A stretch of DNA of 64,000 bases from Chromobotia macracanthus (GCA_036877525.1 JAZGTH010000019.1:3600501-3664500); one strand, 5' to 3'. Counted from the stretch's first letter, positions 46,141 to 60,733 are shown. Made by a program: numbers and translations. Notes: generated by a model from the sequence alone, not told the origin.

Positions 46141-48009
46141 CTAGGAAGCTCTGAAGGTTGAACTAAGCTTGAAATACTTAACTTATTAAACCTTATCAAA
46201 TGTAACCTTAGCATATCAGGGCACTTATCTCATATGATAAGTTTAATATTAAGTGGTTTACAGTGGTTATTGAACACTACAACATTATCTGGCTTATTAA
46301 ACCTGATGGCCAAATTTTCCATACATTTAGTTTTCTGGGAAGGTGGGACAATGTTGCTTTTGTATGAAAAAACTGTTACAAAGTAACTTTTTCAGAGGTT
46401 GTCATGCCAGACTTTTCATGATCGTGTTCACTGTTTTTCTCCTATTTATCAAACCATGTAAGTTAATGTTCAAAAAGCATTATTATCATTTCAGTTAATT
46501 CAGATTAAAACAGCTAATTAATTTAGATATCGCAATGTAAATATAGTATAAATTAATTATAAAACATGCTATTATATTACACATTAATATAGATATATAG
46601 ATATAGATAAATAGTTTGTTTTCACTTTCATTTGTCATCTAATTTTATAAACGTTGGAATTACGTTGAGTACTTACGTACATTTGTACAATGCCTCCCCC
46701 TTGTGGACAGAATGTATATTTCACTTTGCTTAAAAGTGAACCGCACGTAAAAGGCCTGTGTGTAAACGAAGAGGACCTTTTAGTTCCAGAATGTAATATT
46801 AATATGAAACGAACAAATGACCAGTTTTATATGTAATAAAATGTTATTGATAAAGCCATCACAGACACCACTGATCTGTATAAATAAAATGGACGTTTTA
46901 CACTTTAGCCAAATTGTCTATCAATAGGGCCATTAAGCATTTGTTTTGTAAACATTATTGATGGTGTCGTTTTAAACACTTCAGTGCACACGAAACACAA
47001 TACACTTCTATGCTGCCAAATGTACAGACTTATGAATTAAGCTTAATCAACAGACTAACTGGGAATAAAGAAAATAAATATTTGTGTTATTGGAAGATTG
47101 CAAACTTTCACCTCTTGAGGGCACTGGAAGCACATGGAAAGCTACACAACACCCAAGATCAGATTCTACAGCAATTTCGTTCTCTTCCATGTCATTCCAT
47201 ATGACTTAAGCTCCTCTGTCTAAGCATTGGCCATTGAATAACATTTTTCTTTACTGATTTGGGTATTTTCTGAATAGTATACTGTACAGCCATGAGATGG
47301 CCTCATTGACCATTATTATTTTAAAAGGTGTGGCATCTGTCTGTCTTTATGCCTGTCTCCATATCTGTCTTTCTGTCTGTATCTATTAATCTATATGTTG
47401 CAATATAGTGTAATCTATATGTTGCTATATATATAGTGTATCATTTCCATATCTTCATGTAAAGAGAAAGGGGGAAGAGATCTTTAAGAGCACACAGGCT
47501 GCAAGGCAGATGAATAGAGAGAGGCAGTGCATGACTCATAATCAACGGCCATCTTGAGAGGGATGATATGGGATCCGTGAGTGTCCCAGGGCACAACACT
47601 GCATCTGTCCTGGTTTATTTTTGATTCACTAAGATCCTTCTACGCATTGCTGAGACAAGCAGGAGCAAAAATAGGTTGGGGAAGTCGAACAAAGAGCAAA
47701 AGAGTTTGAAGAGGGTGAGAGAAGATGAGAATGGGTGGAGAAGAGGCAGGAATTTCAATAAAAGAATAGAATGACGAAAACAGCAGCAGGTAGGACGTAG
47801 ACAAGCTGATGCAGAGAGACAAACTGTTTTCAGTGGAGAAACACACTTAGCACAGAAGGATGGAAGATAAACAGAGCTTTATAAGGAAACAGGAAGAAGG
47901 CATTACTTTTTAAATGTGCAGTATAAATTATAGATAAAAAGTGGTTACTCTAGTATACAGGCACAGCACAAAGTACATTTCAAAGTACAAGTGTGAATTT
48001 CCACATGAA

Positions 48010-48140
48010 TTTTGAGTAGGCTGGACTTTGTTGGTCAGTGCTGGTTTAGCTAGCAATATTTGGTTGATCAGCATGGTGTTTTTTATGATGAAAAGTTAAG
48101 CTGGTTATACTGTTGCTAAAAACATCAGCATTCCATAATG
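48010..48140. repeat. ctggttagc-type dispersed repeat, copy A
   Basis: gtgctggtttagctagc, then ttgatcagcatggtg, aagctggttatactg and aatgctggaaaccagc. The style matches a cyprinid DNA-element family and is related to 49979-50175. Confidence 0.45.
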
Positions 48141-49337
48141 CTGGAAACCAGCCTCCAAAACACAACACATGCTGCATTTTTTGACTATAATAATCATATG
48201 CAACTTAAAAGTATAAACCAAACTTTGAACAATGCACAAACTTGTGTTTGTGATCTGTAATGTCATCTGTAAAGTTGTATCTGTAATTATAACTCTGAGC
48301 ATTCAAATCATGATAATAATTAAGCTGGGCGGGTGGGTACTACTGGGGTCTGAGCAAGTGTGGCTATAGAATTGAGGGGCTGGCAAGAAGAGAATAAATG
48401 ATGCTTTTTGATTAATTTTTTGTTCATCTGTTTCATCACACCGAATGGCAAAACTTTATTAATGCTTTATTAAAGTCTTTATTCTCATCAGATAGAAAGA
48501 TCTAGAGAGAGACAGAGGCAGCAATTAAGATGATAAACAGCTCTAAACAGTGCTGTGAGAACCACAGTTGAGTATCAAAAAAGGCAATTAACACAGCCCC
48601 GGAATTCAAGCTGAGACTTGTGTATACAAGTTTTTCAGCCTCATGTTTCCTCAGTTGCACTGTGTAGGTGAAAGTAATGAAATAAATGTGTGTTTCTGTA
48701 GTTTAGCTGACATAAAATACTGCATTTTGAAAAGTCCTGTAGGGTGACATATTGAAAAACTTGGAAAAATTGTTTCTCATCGCATGACTATTGACATAAT
48801 GTCTCAATTAAATCTGACAGCTGTGGTATAATAAATTCCACTTGTTTAGCTGAAATCATTTTCGGTTGGCCCAACTAATGTGTATGTTCCAGAAAATTAA
48901 AATGTATTTATTTAAAAGCTGTTTGGCTCTTTTAAATAAAAGGTGGGACTTTCATACAGCTGCCATATTGAGTGATTTCTTTCAATTAATTTTTCAGTTA
49001 GTCATCTCCTCAATATGATGTGTTTGCTTAATATGTTATGTCAATTGTACTCATATACACCACACATGTAAATACACATGCATTCAAAAACTATTTAAAT
49101 ATGGTGACACATTACATTCATACACACTTTTACAGACACACTTCTTCTGCCACACATGACCCATACAACAGATGACCCAGAAAACCCAAACAGCCAAATC
49201 TCATCAACAGCTATAAACAAAAACCTTATTCACGCTGATCAACATGAAAATATTTTAGCCACCTTACATACAGCATAAAAGACCTCTAGACAGCAAAAGG
49301 GCAGACAGACTTTTTAAAAAGGGCAGTGCCAATTTTT

Positions 49338-49359
49338 CACACACACACACACACACACA
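49338..49359. repeat. (CA)n microsatellite
   Basis: About 11 CA units. Confidence 0.9.
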
Positions 49360-49978
49360 TGAATACGCAAAAGTAAGGATACACATGAAGCAACAGAAAT
49401 TCACAGGCCTTCTCCACTACATCTAACAGATTTAATAGTGAAACATCTTGGCTTTGAGCTTCACATGAAAACAGTTTCTGTAGACAGTCAAAGTGGTGGG
49501 GGCACGTGAACTCTCCACGGTCCACCAATGAGAACGATGACGCACTCTATTTAAAAACCGTCTGCCTCACTGCGGGACCAGTGCAGAGCTCTGAGAATGT
49601 GTGATTAGAACCAAATGAGTGTGTGTGCATGCGCCCGCGCAAACTGTGTGACTTACATACGCAATTCATAAACTCTCCAAATGTCTGTGGCACCAGAATC
49701 TGCCAAGAATGTGACTCAAACATCTCACATCTCCTCTCACTCCCCTCTGCATTTTATTCCCTGTTTCACACACTATTTCAGACGGTTGATGTCTCTTTTA
49801 ATGTCTGTCTTCTATCTCTTTTTTCGATCCCTTTCAAGTCTGCACCTCTGCCTCTGTTCTGCACCTCTGCCTCTTTCTATCATTTATGGTAGTTTCTCTG
49901 TACTCACTCTTTCAAAACTCATTCAAAACACATGAGCTGAAGACTTGGTGCTTAGAATCCATGCTGAGAATAAAAGTC

Positions 49979-50175
49979 CAAGCCTGGTTTGCTGCTCTCT
50001 CAAAGCTGATTTAATATGATCTCCCAGCCTTCGCTGGCAGGTCAGCTGGTTTCCTAGACTGACTTGCTGAAAAGTTTACAAAACCCAGCAAACCGACCCA
50101 CCTGACAACACTGGGAGAAAAGCTAAGACCTGCATGCCAGTGTAGGCTGGTTTAAGCTGTCTTCATTCAGCAGGG
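49979..50175. repeat. ctggttagc-type dispersed repeat, copy B
   Basis: Begins aagcctggtttgctgct and contains ggtcagctggtttcctaga and cccagcaaaccgaccc. It ends ggctggtttaagctgtc then ttcagcaggga. The repeated CTGGT and AGCAGG words mark the same type of element as copy A. Confidence 0.5.
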
Positions 50176-53100
50176 ATAAAATGTGATTGAAATACTAGAG
50201 ATATTTTGGAAGATTATATACACGGCCACTATTTTTTTATCATGCATCAAACACCAGTAATGACCTCATCAAAAGCTGGGCCTTAAACACAAATCGATTA
50301 ATGAGCTCATTATTCAACAAAGAACTGCAGTTCCTAAACCTATAATTATACACAAAAGACTGAGAAAAAAGGCAACTGGTGATAAGAAGATGTAGGTGAT
50401 GCTCATGACGTCAAGAAGAACTGGAGAGAGTGAGGAAGTGAAAGGAGTGAATTGGAAATCGAAAGAGAGAGAGAGGTGAGAGAGAGATGAAGGAGACGCT
50501 GATGACGACAAACAGAGGAAAGAGTGAAAGAGACGATGTGAAAAGAGAATTTGTAATGAAGAATGAAGAATGTGAGTTAAGTGGGTCTTTGCTAAACTGC
50601 GGGCTAGACAGAGATGACGAAAATACAAATACAAACACTGCTAATATAAACCCATCAAAACATAGCAAGATAACATTCACAACAATTAGGTGTGTAGAAG
50701 TTTGTTATTGTGGAAGTAAATAGAACTGCAAAATATGGACAAAAGTGTAGTGTCTCTGTATGTGTTATGTGAACATATAAGTGACCTTATTTATTTTGAC
50801 ATTTGTTTCCCATGGAGGCGATTATTATCACTTCTAAACAGCTCATTGATGAGTAATTTCCGGCAAATGAACAAAAAAAGTTGCTGCCTTTCGTATTTCT
50901 GTCTTCCTCACACATATTCCCCCCATTCATTCAGTTCAATGACTCACTCTCGATCTTCATTAATATTCAGCGATCGACAGCCTGCCGTGATATTGACGTG
51001 GTCGCTATCCCTCCATTGCCAGCCAATTCATTGTGTTCCATTGTTGAGTAGCATGGCGGACAGCCAATGGGCATGCAGATGGTGGGTGGGATGATGAGAG
51101 CGGCTTTGTTTGCGCAATCCATCCAATGCGGCATCAAGATGCACGTGTCACATTCTCTGGGTTAATTAGAAAAATAACCTCACACATAGTTGATCATTAA
51201 CAGTTATAACACAGAAGCTTAGCCTATTGATTAACTATTGACTATTTATTGATTCATTGAATAACACAGAAATTGTTGCCTGTAAGACCAGACTTAGACA
51301 CAAATGTAGTTTGCATTACTTTGAAATCTGTTGAGTTTAAACTCAGACTGATTGAACACTTAACATTGGATGAAAAATGAAACAGCCTGTTGCCAAGTCT
51401 AAAGAAGACAGAACATTTACTATGGAATTAAGAGAAAACCCTTTGAGCCTCTCACTGGGACTCACACGTACATGTGTGTGTTAAGCACAGCCTGCCTTTG
51501 CACACGGTAGGGGACTGAAGCTTTCTTCATCTAGATCTTCTTTCAGTGAGAGCCATCTGCTAAAGCCAGTAAAAGAAAAAAAAAAGAAAGAAAGAAAAAT
51601 AAAGAAATAAAGAAATAAAGGCAAGAAAATCAATGACATAAGCGGCAGTAAGAAACAAAATGTATTTTAGAGATTTCTGAATTCTGACAAAAAGCAATTT
51701 GAAGTCACAGCTGGAGTCCTTTGTGAACACTTTTTCCAATAAAGCAGCATCTTTTTGGATTGTTGTTTCTACCTCAGGGGAGCATTTACTTGTGTTGGTC
51801 AGTGAATGTCTAACTGCGCACGTACACGCGCTTGCATGCTCTGCAGCTCTGAATTGAGGCTTACTGTTTAGAACTCTGAATGACAGCCAGTGTGGTTGCA
51901 TGGTAACTGTGTTATAGTGAGTGATGTGTACTTCAAAGAACTTTGCACGCAATGAAGGGCAAGGGGAATATGTGTGCATGCACCAGCTGTGTGTGAGTAA
52001 GTGAGTGTCTGTATGTGTCAGGGGAGGTCAGACTGAGAGAGGGAGAGAGAGAGAGAAAGCGCACATGTGATCTTAATGTAGAATCTTATTGTGTAGAATT
52101 TCTGATGGAAGATAGAAAGTACATCCACACCAAATAAGTTTCTTATCCACAGATAAGCCTTTATTCTTTTGTCATGCTTTTTGTCCAGCATTTTTTGTTT
52201 GTTCTAGAGAAAACATTCAACAGTTCACGCTTTCACATTCTTACATTCAGGTGCATGTGTCACATACATTCTGGGTAAAAAGGTACAACTAATGCTTTGG
52301 TCATCTGTGAGTGACCTCACAAACATGGTCACTTAAGAGCACCTCAAGGCAGTTTGACCTTACCCGTCCAGCTCATATTTATACAAAACACAACACATAA
52401 ATAATTATACATGAAACTTAAAAGTGTCAACATATGGCAACATATAAAACCTGTGGGACAAAAATGGCAGTATTATTTCCTTCTAGACCTAAAGGTAAAC
52501 ATCAGACAGGATATTGATAGAATTACCAACGGGAACCTAAAGATGTCAAGATAATCTATAATCTAGTTGCATAAATTGATCTTGTATTCTTTGTTGTCCT
52601 TTGACGTTTGGAGGAGAGACCAGATCTTTCCAATTTGTATCTGTAGTTTTACTCAATAAACACATCTTTTGTTGTGAGGAAATGAAATTTTCTGCACTAG
52701 AATGCAGATTTTTTTCCTTATTTTTTATATGTCCATTATTTATCATCTTGGTCTCTACCACCCACAACCGCCCCTGCCTTTCTCTCTGTCTTCCTCTTGT
52801 CCTTGCTTGTTCAATCTTACACAATGTTTTCTCGATAGACCTGTCTCTGTATCTTATTGCTCTCCATCTTTTCAATTAAAAAGAGGAAAGAGGAATGCAA
52901 GGTAAGAACCAATGAGAAAGGTGGAAGAGGTCTGAGAAGCAGAGAGCAGTTCAGACATCCATTATTGCTCCTGCTCTTCTGGCAGCCCTCACATATCATT
53001 GACCAATGGTAAACATTATTCAACACATCAACCAATCTGTCAAATAAAACAGTCTTTTCTTAGTGTTCTGTATGTATATATGTGGGTTGTTTTCTGTGCA

Positions 53101-54329
53101 GTGACTAGTGACTGACTGGTTCAAACAGAGGAAAAGAAATGATCATCGATAGAATTTGTCAATGGCAGATACGCATGTGGAATTTGGAATAATGAATGAA
53201 GAAAGTCTTGGACAGACAATCGTCAAAACATGTTAACAGCATTTTAAAAGACGTAAAAAACCAAAAAGAACATTTTCTCACTCATCTGCCATTGATTGAT
53301 CTTTCCATGCACTGGCCACAAAAATAATATCACAACTAACATTTACTCACAGTGACATTCATGGCCAGTCAGGACAGTGACAACATAAGGCCCTTCACAG
53401 CGCTATTTACAGCTCCCTCTGCCAACATGTCATATTTACACAAGTGATAATTGCTGTCATAGCTGGTGGGTGATGTAATAAAATCTTTTGCCTTCTCTTG
53501 TGCGTACTTTCCCTTTCACACTCTCTTTCTCACTCTCGGTCTCTCTCTCTCTGTCTTTCTCGCATGCTTTCTCCATGTGGACATCATCAACTCCTCCAGC
53601 TATTTTGCAACCCTTTGAAATTCCTCAATCCATTGTGCTTTCCCTGCGTCTCTCTTGTTTGGTTCCATTCCTTTTTTGTGATTCTAGCCCTGAATGACTT
53701 TGAGGCTCTTCAGAAATGATAAAATCTTAAGCACTGCATGTAACACAAAATGGACCCTAATGCTTTTCTTATGATGCTACTGTTACCAGTAACAACTGTA
53801 GCATTAGCAGTGCGCTAAAATGGAACTGTGGCTTCAGCACTGACAGCATTAACTAGAAAGTTGGAGGGTGTCAAAGTGACATCACAAGCTATAATTACAA
53901 CTATCATAGAAGCACTCAGAGTGGCTGAGAAGTTAGAAGCATACAAATATTGTACATAAACCTAAGATGGAAATTCATATCCTCTGTCTGCACTGACTGA
54001 CAGAGATGGCTTAAATACAAATGTCCTCAAAAATGAAGGACAGTGTATCAGATTCGCTAACCAAGCCCTATGAACATTTTTCATGACTTTCCCTAAAGGG
54101 CCTGTACTGCCCAACGTCCCCTCGTTTACCCACTGTATCCTATATCAGTATTAGTGCCCTCTAGATGCAAAGAACTAGAGGCTCAGACTGAACAGAACAA
54201 AGATACAGATGAGGCTGATGGTAAACAGGAATCAAGGCATTTAAAAGTTATACTGAGCAACTGGGGAGTTCTCCCCTCCTCAGAGGAGAAAAAATGAGGG
54301 ATGTGAAGGTTCTTCGAAGATAGACAGAT

Positions 54330-56112
54330 TCAACCAAACAGAAGATGGATGCACACAGTCAAGACAGACATGGAGATCAGCAAGAGAACAGAAGATGAAG
54401 AGCGAGAGGAAGAAGCAGAGGGTGGCAGAGAGTCAAATTCAGGAGGACACTCGAGCTCAAAGCAGCGCAGGGAGGTGATGCCTGCATCTTCATTGCCATA
54501 GTTGGCCCAATATTCTTCTGGGTCAAGCTTGGGGAGTAGAGCCTCTTCCTCTCCAAGCTCAAATTTTGTGGATGTGGATGTGATAGAGGGATACTGGGAT
54601 TTTCCTCCAGTGAAGGGGTATGCCTTGGTCTCAGAATTCTTCTCGAAGATGCCCTTAGAAGAGCTGACAGGCTTGTGCTTTGAGAACCACCAGCGGGTCT
54701 TGGTGCTGAAGGTAGTGGTGGTCGTGCCGGCAAGGGAGCCGGGGTCGGGAAGTGGGCACAGAGCAAAGTCCATCTCCCTCAGAAAGCGCAGGTCCTGTCC
54801 ACGGCGGGAAGCTGGGGAGGCGCACAGCACCTCGGAGCTGGATAAACGGGCACCCCGGAAGAACTCCCACAGTGGACGAGCTTCACAGCCACAGGCCCAG
54901 GGGTTGTTGTTTAGGCGCAGAAACTCGATAGAGCCGATGTCACGCATGGCCTGACCGGGCAGCTCTGCCAGGGAGTTGTTGAAGAGGAAGAGCATGGTCA
55001 GTCGGCCCAGATCACGGAACGCACGGCGGTTAACCTGACGGACCCTGTTGTCATGCAGCAGCAGCCGGTCGAGGTTGACCAGACCACGGAAAACATTCTC
55101 AGACAGAGTGCGGATGCGGTTGCCATGCAGGAAGAGCTGGCTGAGGTTGATCAGGTCAGCAAAGAGATCATCCTGGATGAAATGGAGTTGGTTCTCCTGC
55201 AGGTAGAGGAACTGCAGGCTGTACAGCTTGTGGAAGATGTCGTGGGGAAGGGCAGCCAATCGGCAGCGGTGCATGTGGAGACTCTGGAGCTTCTCCAGTC
55301 CACGGAAAGCTCCACCCTCAAGGCGGTGTAGGTTAGGGTTGTCGCCCAGATCGAGCTCTTCCAGATCACGGAGCTCACTGAATGCACCAGCCTCAATCCA
55401 GGTGATGTTGTTGGAGAAGAGCCACAACACCTGTCATGTGTGAATTGATGGGAAGAAAATTGAAAAGGCAGAATATGGTAGCAAAGGTAAAAGAGAGCAG
55501 AAGAGGAGTGAAGAAACAGGAGGAGATGGAAAATTGAATGAGGTGAAGATATTGGAAAAAAATAAAAAATAATTAGAAGACATGTCTATACAACTGACAT
55601 TAATCTTGTGTAAAAATCAAAAGTAGTCTACTCATATTTCTAGACCTATAAGCATATTTAGAACATAAAAGTTTATATGTTCATGCACATATAAATAAAG
55701 ACACCTCCTTACCTGTGTGCCAAAAGCAAAAGACCCCACTCTCAGTTCAGTGATGCGGTTGTTCTGAAGAAAAACTCGCTGGGATTCGTAGGGCATGCCG
55801 CTGGGCACAATGGTGAAGTTCTGCGCCTGGCAGCTCACTGTCATGGGGGTCGGGTAACACACGCACCGGTGAGGGCAGTTCTGCGCAGGCACGGGTTTTA
55901 CCACGACCAGCCAGACAACCAGCCAGAGCGAGAGCGCGCCTGATGAACAGAGAGTGCGCGTCACTTTACCAAAGCTTTTGTATCGGCTAAAGCGGGAGCT
56001 ATCCTTAAGCTTTAGTGCTGAAACTACGCACATTCATGTAGAACAATATTTGTATATATAATAACATAAGAATATCTCAAATATATTCATACAGTGATCA
56101 AATACAAAACAC

Positions 56113-56155
<43 letters not shown>

Positions 56156-56260
56156 GCAACGAATTCTAAACGAATTCCCACCTATGCGTACTAACGTACC
56201 AACTCTGAATATCTCTAAAATCTCGTCGAATGGACATGTGAATGTAATTCAAGCTCGAAA

Positions 56261-56296
<36 letters not shown>

Positions 56297-56590
56297 CCGT
56301 ATAATTCGTACACTTTGCATGAATAAAATAACGTAACAAATCAATAAAGACAAAAGACATCCACGGTTGCAGCGTGAAACTAAGCACATTCCTGGCAGCC
56401 AATTTCATCGCACTCCAACTCTTTCAATTACTTTCAAAGCCAGCAGTTTTCAATACCTAAAGCACTTCGGAAACTTTACAGCCCTTCTAACGTGGACGCA
56501 GACAGCAGATGAATAAAGGAGCAGAAACTCACTCTTAAAGTTGTGCGCAATGGAGCTGCGTTGGCTCCGCGTAAAAGTTGATGTTTCCAT
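54330..56590 (-). CDS. rtn4rl2: Reticulon-4 receptor-like 2 (Nogo receptor homologue)
   Basis: GPI-anchored neuronal LRR receptor that binds myelin-associated inhibitors (family knowledge). Exons (- strand): 56590-56533, 55939-55713, 55430-54330, for 461 aa (human about 420). The N-terminus METSTFTRSQ precedes a hydrophobic core (LSLWLVVWLVVV), then the LRRNT cap CPHRCVCYPTPMTVSC. Leucine-rich repeats run from RVFLQNNRI through LEFLRL-type units such as LQFLYLQENQLHFIQDDLF and LSQLFLHGNRI. The LRRCT cap is NNPWACGCEARPLWEFF with a distal FALCP. A Ser/Thr-rich stalk and a hydrophobic C-terminal tail (VLLLISMSVLTVCIHLLFG) give the GPI signal. The final exon holds most LRRs, as in RTN4R relatives. 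The a/b copy is unresolved. Confidence 0.95.
56113..56145. repeat. (AAT)n microsatellite in rtn4rl2 intron 1
   Basis: About 11 units followed by an A-run. A (CA)n/(TA)n compound lies at 56260-56297 in the same intron. Confidence 0.9.
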
Positions 56591-57010
56591 TCCGAACCAA
56601 AGCCGAGAGCGAGTTAGCCTGAGGAGTTAAGCGACTGATTCCCTGCTATCTCTGCTGATGCTCTGGTTCCCGAGTCGGAGCGACTGAGAGAGTGCCGACT
56701 GATGGGTCCCGGGCCCAATTTATACCCGAGCGCTGCGCAAGCCTACGGTCGTGGGCACCACGGAATCTCTCCTACGTCACCAGTCGGGTCAAGCCCAAGC
56801 GAGGGTGGCAAACGGAAAAGGCGTGGCGGAGAGAGAAGGGGAGGGCCTTTGCGTACCAGTTTGGACCGAGGAAGTCACACGTCTTAGCTCAGAGTTACGT
56901 TATAGCAATACGATCGCGGAGACGTAGTTTGGAAAGGGCGGAGGAGCGCGGGCACGCCGCCCGGTAATGACTGAACGGAGAACAGGCGAGGAGCAGCGCA
57001 CGAGCCATAT
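56591..57010 (-). promoter_or_regulatory. rtn4rl2: rtn4rl2 promoter
   Basis: TATAAA on the - strand at 56724-56719 puts the start of transcription near 56690, about 100 nt before the ATG. The surrounding 56690-57010 is GC/CG-rich (cgcggagacgtag, gagcgcgggcacgccgcccg) relative to its AT-rich flanks. Confidence 0.6.
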
Positions 57011-57413
57011 GAGACGGGCAGCTCGTTTCTTGGCGTTCAAAACGGAGTCCCGTTAGGTTTTTCCTCCGCATTATTAATGAGAAGCCTCGATGAAACAAAG
57101 GCATTATTCGCAGAGGAGAATTTATGCTCTTGAGACACATAAGTCATGACTTCAAATATAGAGATCCGACGCTTAACAATGAGATTATCGTGAGGGATTG
57201 GAAAATGGGTGACTAAAGAACTACATACAGTCATTAACTGCTGAGAGAAAAGTGACTGGTACAGATTAAACTTTCATTTCATTTAAACTTAATTTCATTT
57301 AAACTAAACAAGCTAAGCATGTTGAGTTCAACACTTTTATCTGGTTCTGGGTTTTAAACCAGGAGTTAGAAAAGCTGTTCCAGGAGATCTGTGGAAATGA
57401 TTTAAAAAACATT

Positions 57414-57690
57414 TTGGTAACACATTACAATAAGGTCCTATTTGTTAACATTAGTCATGAACTAACATATAACGGTACTTATATAGCATTGAATAATCTT
57501 AGTTAATGTTAAATTGAACATGTCCTAATACATTTTAAAATCAAAATAGAAATCAATGAACAATTGCATTTGCTAACATTAACAACGAGGAATAAATGCT
57601 CTAAAAATATATTTTTCATTTTTTGGTCAAATTAGCTATTGCATTAACTGACGGTCATGAATGAAACGGTAGTGTGAAGTATTACCACAA
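57414..57690. mobile_element. Degenerate MITE of the ggtaacac..acaataagg family
   Basis: The left end is ttggtaacacattacaataa then ttgttaacattag. The right end agtgtgaagtattaccacaa is its imperfect inverse. The internal gttaacatta and cattaactgac words match a common cyprinid non-autonomous DNA element. Confidence 0.6.
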
Positions 57691-60665
57691 TTCTTTTTCT
57701 AAATTTTCACAAAATTTTCAGTTATCCAAAGTGTTTTATTTAAGTTATTTTCTTGTTTTCTGTTAAGCATTATATAATGTAACAATGTTAGTTATTGTGA
57801 TTAATAAAAGTTAATAGAGTTTCTCCTAGTCGTTCTCTTAGTTACAGTATTTTTATAATGAGTGTGAGCCTCATGCCCTAAAATGATTATCTGCATGTTG
57901 TGACAATTAAATTTAACATATTAAAAGGGTGAAAAACACTTTTTATCGTCACACAACACCATGTCACACTCCTGTTCACACACTTACTAACAGGTCAAGA
58001 CAAACAGACGAACTGAAAGACAACAGAGGACCTGAGAATGTCCATGTTGTTATTTAGCACCTTGTTCATTTACTCATGTTCGAGACACCTCTTTCTTTTC
58101 CTACCTCCCTCTCCACCTACACAACAACACAGAATGACTGGACAAACAGGCATTCCCTGCTCCACCCACACTTACCAGCTGGAAGTGTGAGTGTGTGTGA
58201 GGGTTTTGTATGTCTCATGCATGTTATCCTATCGGCAACAGGCGGCCGAGGGTATTGAATGACTGACAGCACTTGGGTTGTGGTACGTGTGTGAAAGTAA
58301 GGGAATCAATAAAAAAAAACACAACAAAAGAATGACGGGGGAAGAATCGGAATAGTACAGAAAAGGAAGTACGCGTGTGGATGGATAGGAGGAGCTTAAG
58401 GAATTAAAAGCCTGGGAATGAAATGACACATGACTCATGGATAGTGGAACGAAGAATATGGGACTGCACTTATAGGGAGATGGTGTGGCAAAGCTTGATT
58501 AGAGTGCGGGCCAGCGGCCTAATGCATTAAAGCTGTATGCCATCTAGTGTTCCAAGAGTGCCTTTGTAGAGCCCTAAGGGAGTGCTTTACAGTGGCAGCC
58601 CACATACAATGACAGATGTACTTGGCCCTGTTGCATAGAGAAATCAGAATAATAAACAGCACAGATAACTTTAGACGCTGTGTTATGAACATATTTGGTT
58701 TGCTGCGTTTTACAGAAATGAACAACTAGAGGTATAGAGGGATTGGGGTGGAGGGGTTGGGGCCTGAAACCCGGAATTAAAACTTAAACACCCCCAAAGG
58801 AAGTTAAATTAAAAGTTGGAGGTTGTGGGTAAATTTTTTTTGAAAACATAATGTTTTCAAATAATGTTTCAGTAACCACAAAAGTTACTAGTACAAGTTT
58901 GTCAGAGTTTGTATTTTAACGTGGATAAAAGCTGTGCTGACCTTAGTAACCATAGCGATAGCATGCCACGTTAGCATTTTTTATTATTATCTGTATCAGA
59001 AACAAAGATTAATTTATGTATTTTTAAAACACAGTCATAGCACTTACTATTTCAGCCTTAGATTAATAGAATTGCCAATATTAATCATATATATGTAAAG
59101 TTAAAGCCAATATTTAAATAAGCATTTAAACCCAAACCTAATTGTCACATGATTGCTAAGTACTTCAAAAGTTCATTTACCTAGGAAAATAATAACTTCA
59201 AATAACTTTTAACTACAGACTTAAAAGAAAATATCACTATCCTTAATGAATAATGAATGTAAGTGCTTCAACAATAGTGCAGTGGATCTCTGGAACAATG
59301 GCCAAATTGACTTCTATCTTAAGTGTTTTCATTAATGACGTTCAGCAACATGATTCTGATGGTACTTATAACCCAGATATTCCTTTAAGATTGTTGACGT
59401 TTTGATGACTGTGCTTTGGCTCATTAAAAAAGTCCATTTGAATTGCACTAGCCTAACCCCAACAGATCACACTTTGAAAAGTATCTACAGAAACTTCCAT
59501 ATCTGAACACCCCTTGTATAACTTACATATTTAGATAAATACATTTTAATTTAACCCTATTAAAGAAATTAAAGGTTAAATTATTAAAAAGGTGAAATTA
59601 AAGGCCTATGTAAAGTAAATGGAAGGGAGCAGGGCAAAATGTTTTAATGTTATAGATGTGGCCTTATAGGCTGACAATGCTCTGTTTAAGCATAACTTCC
59701 TCAGTTCTGCTCTCTGTCTCTATCTGGGCACAAGAATAGCTTCAACAACGCCCAGAGCATTGTAATTGGGTTGCGGGAGAATCTAATGACGCGCAACCAC
59801 AATCAAATGTTAAAACCCCCGTGGTACCTCAGTGGTCTCCACTTTCTCTCTCACTCATTCATTAGTTGTTCTCCAGTGCTGTTTAATGTGTCTCTCTTGC
59901 TGTTTATGTCTTTAGGGTGATGTTTCACTCCGTGATGTTTCACTCTGTATCCCCTCTTCTTCCATCCCTCTCTGTGTCCCTTACATCCATGTTATGTCTC
60001 AATTAATATAATAAAATTGTGTGTTCTTTGGCCCACATGTATGTGCATATATATTTGAATTTGTGTTGAATTCTGTGTTAACATGAGGAGCCCTGCATGT
60101 TAATGTAAACTGTCATCACACCTACAGTCATAAATGAATTTGATGTATATTCATCAAATATTTACAGTTGATTGATGTAAATAATTTAGAAACATGTTAT
60201 GTGTGTATGTACATACAGTAGAGCAGATTACAGGTCTTCAAATGCATTTAGAAGTTGTTTGGGGAAACTCTTTGTAACCACCCATGAAACCAATACATGT
60301 GTGTTAGTTTTTAGGCCATCTTTAATCTAATGTTTTCCTAAACATTTCAAAAAGTCACATTAAGCACAGTTGCATCCAGTCAAATCTTGCTCCTCTAGCT
60401 CACTACTCATCTAAACCTACTTCCCTATAGAACGTGATAATCAGAACACAAAATTAGTATGTCGGAATCCTCACTAATAGTAGGTGATAAATACCTGGAT
60501 GGTTTACTGCCTAATTCTTCTTAAGTGTGTATCAGGCAGACACTTTCCATAATAAGTTGCCAAATTCAGAAAGTAAAAACACAAAGAACTGTAAACCAGA
60601 TGTTTCCATTTAAGATGGAAGTACTAAGAAATGAATTCCTCTTTTAATTGGTTTATTTGTAGTTG

Positions 60666-60730
<65 letters not shown>
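60666..60730. repeat. (TA)n microsatellite
   Basis: About 32 uninterrupted units. Confidence 0.97.

Positions 60731-60733
<3 letters not shown>

Larger units (their letters stand above)
45301..54329. other. Intergenic region between zdhhc5 and rtn4rl2
   Basis: About 9 kb in which I found no coding exon with family similarity. It holds the cypriniform repeats at 45735, 48010 and 49979, a (CA)n at 49338, an A/G-rich tract near 51575-51620 and AT-rich DNA. The 3'UTR of rtn4rl2 must occupy its right end, but no single polyadenylation signal stood out. Confidence 0.5.

Noticed and set aside
51050..51100. ATGGCGGACAGCC context with nearby CCAAT, like the start of a gene
   Set aside because: The frame closes after 13 codons with no good donor or downstream exon.
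54502..54954. 150-codon + strand frame opposite rtn4rl2
   Set aside because: It is an antisense shadow of the long LRR exon.
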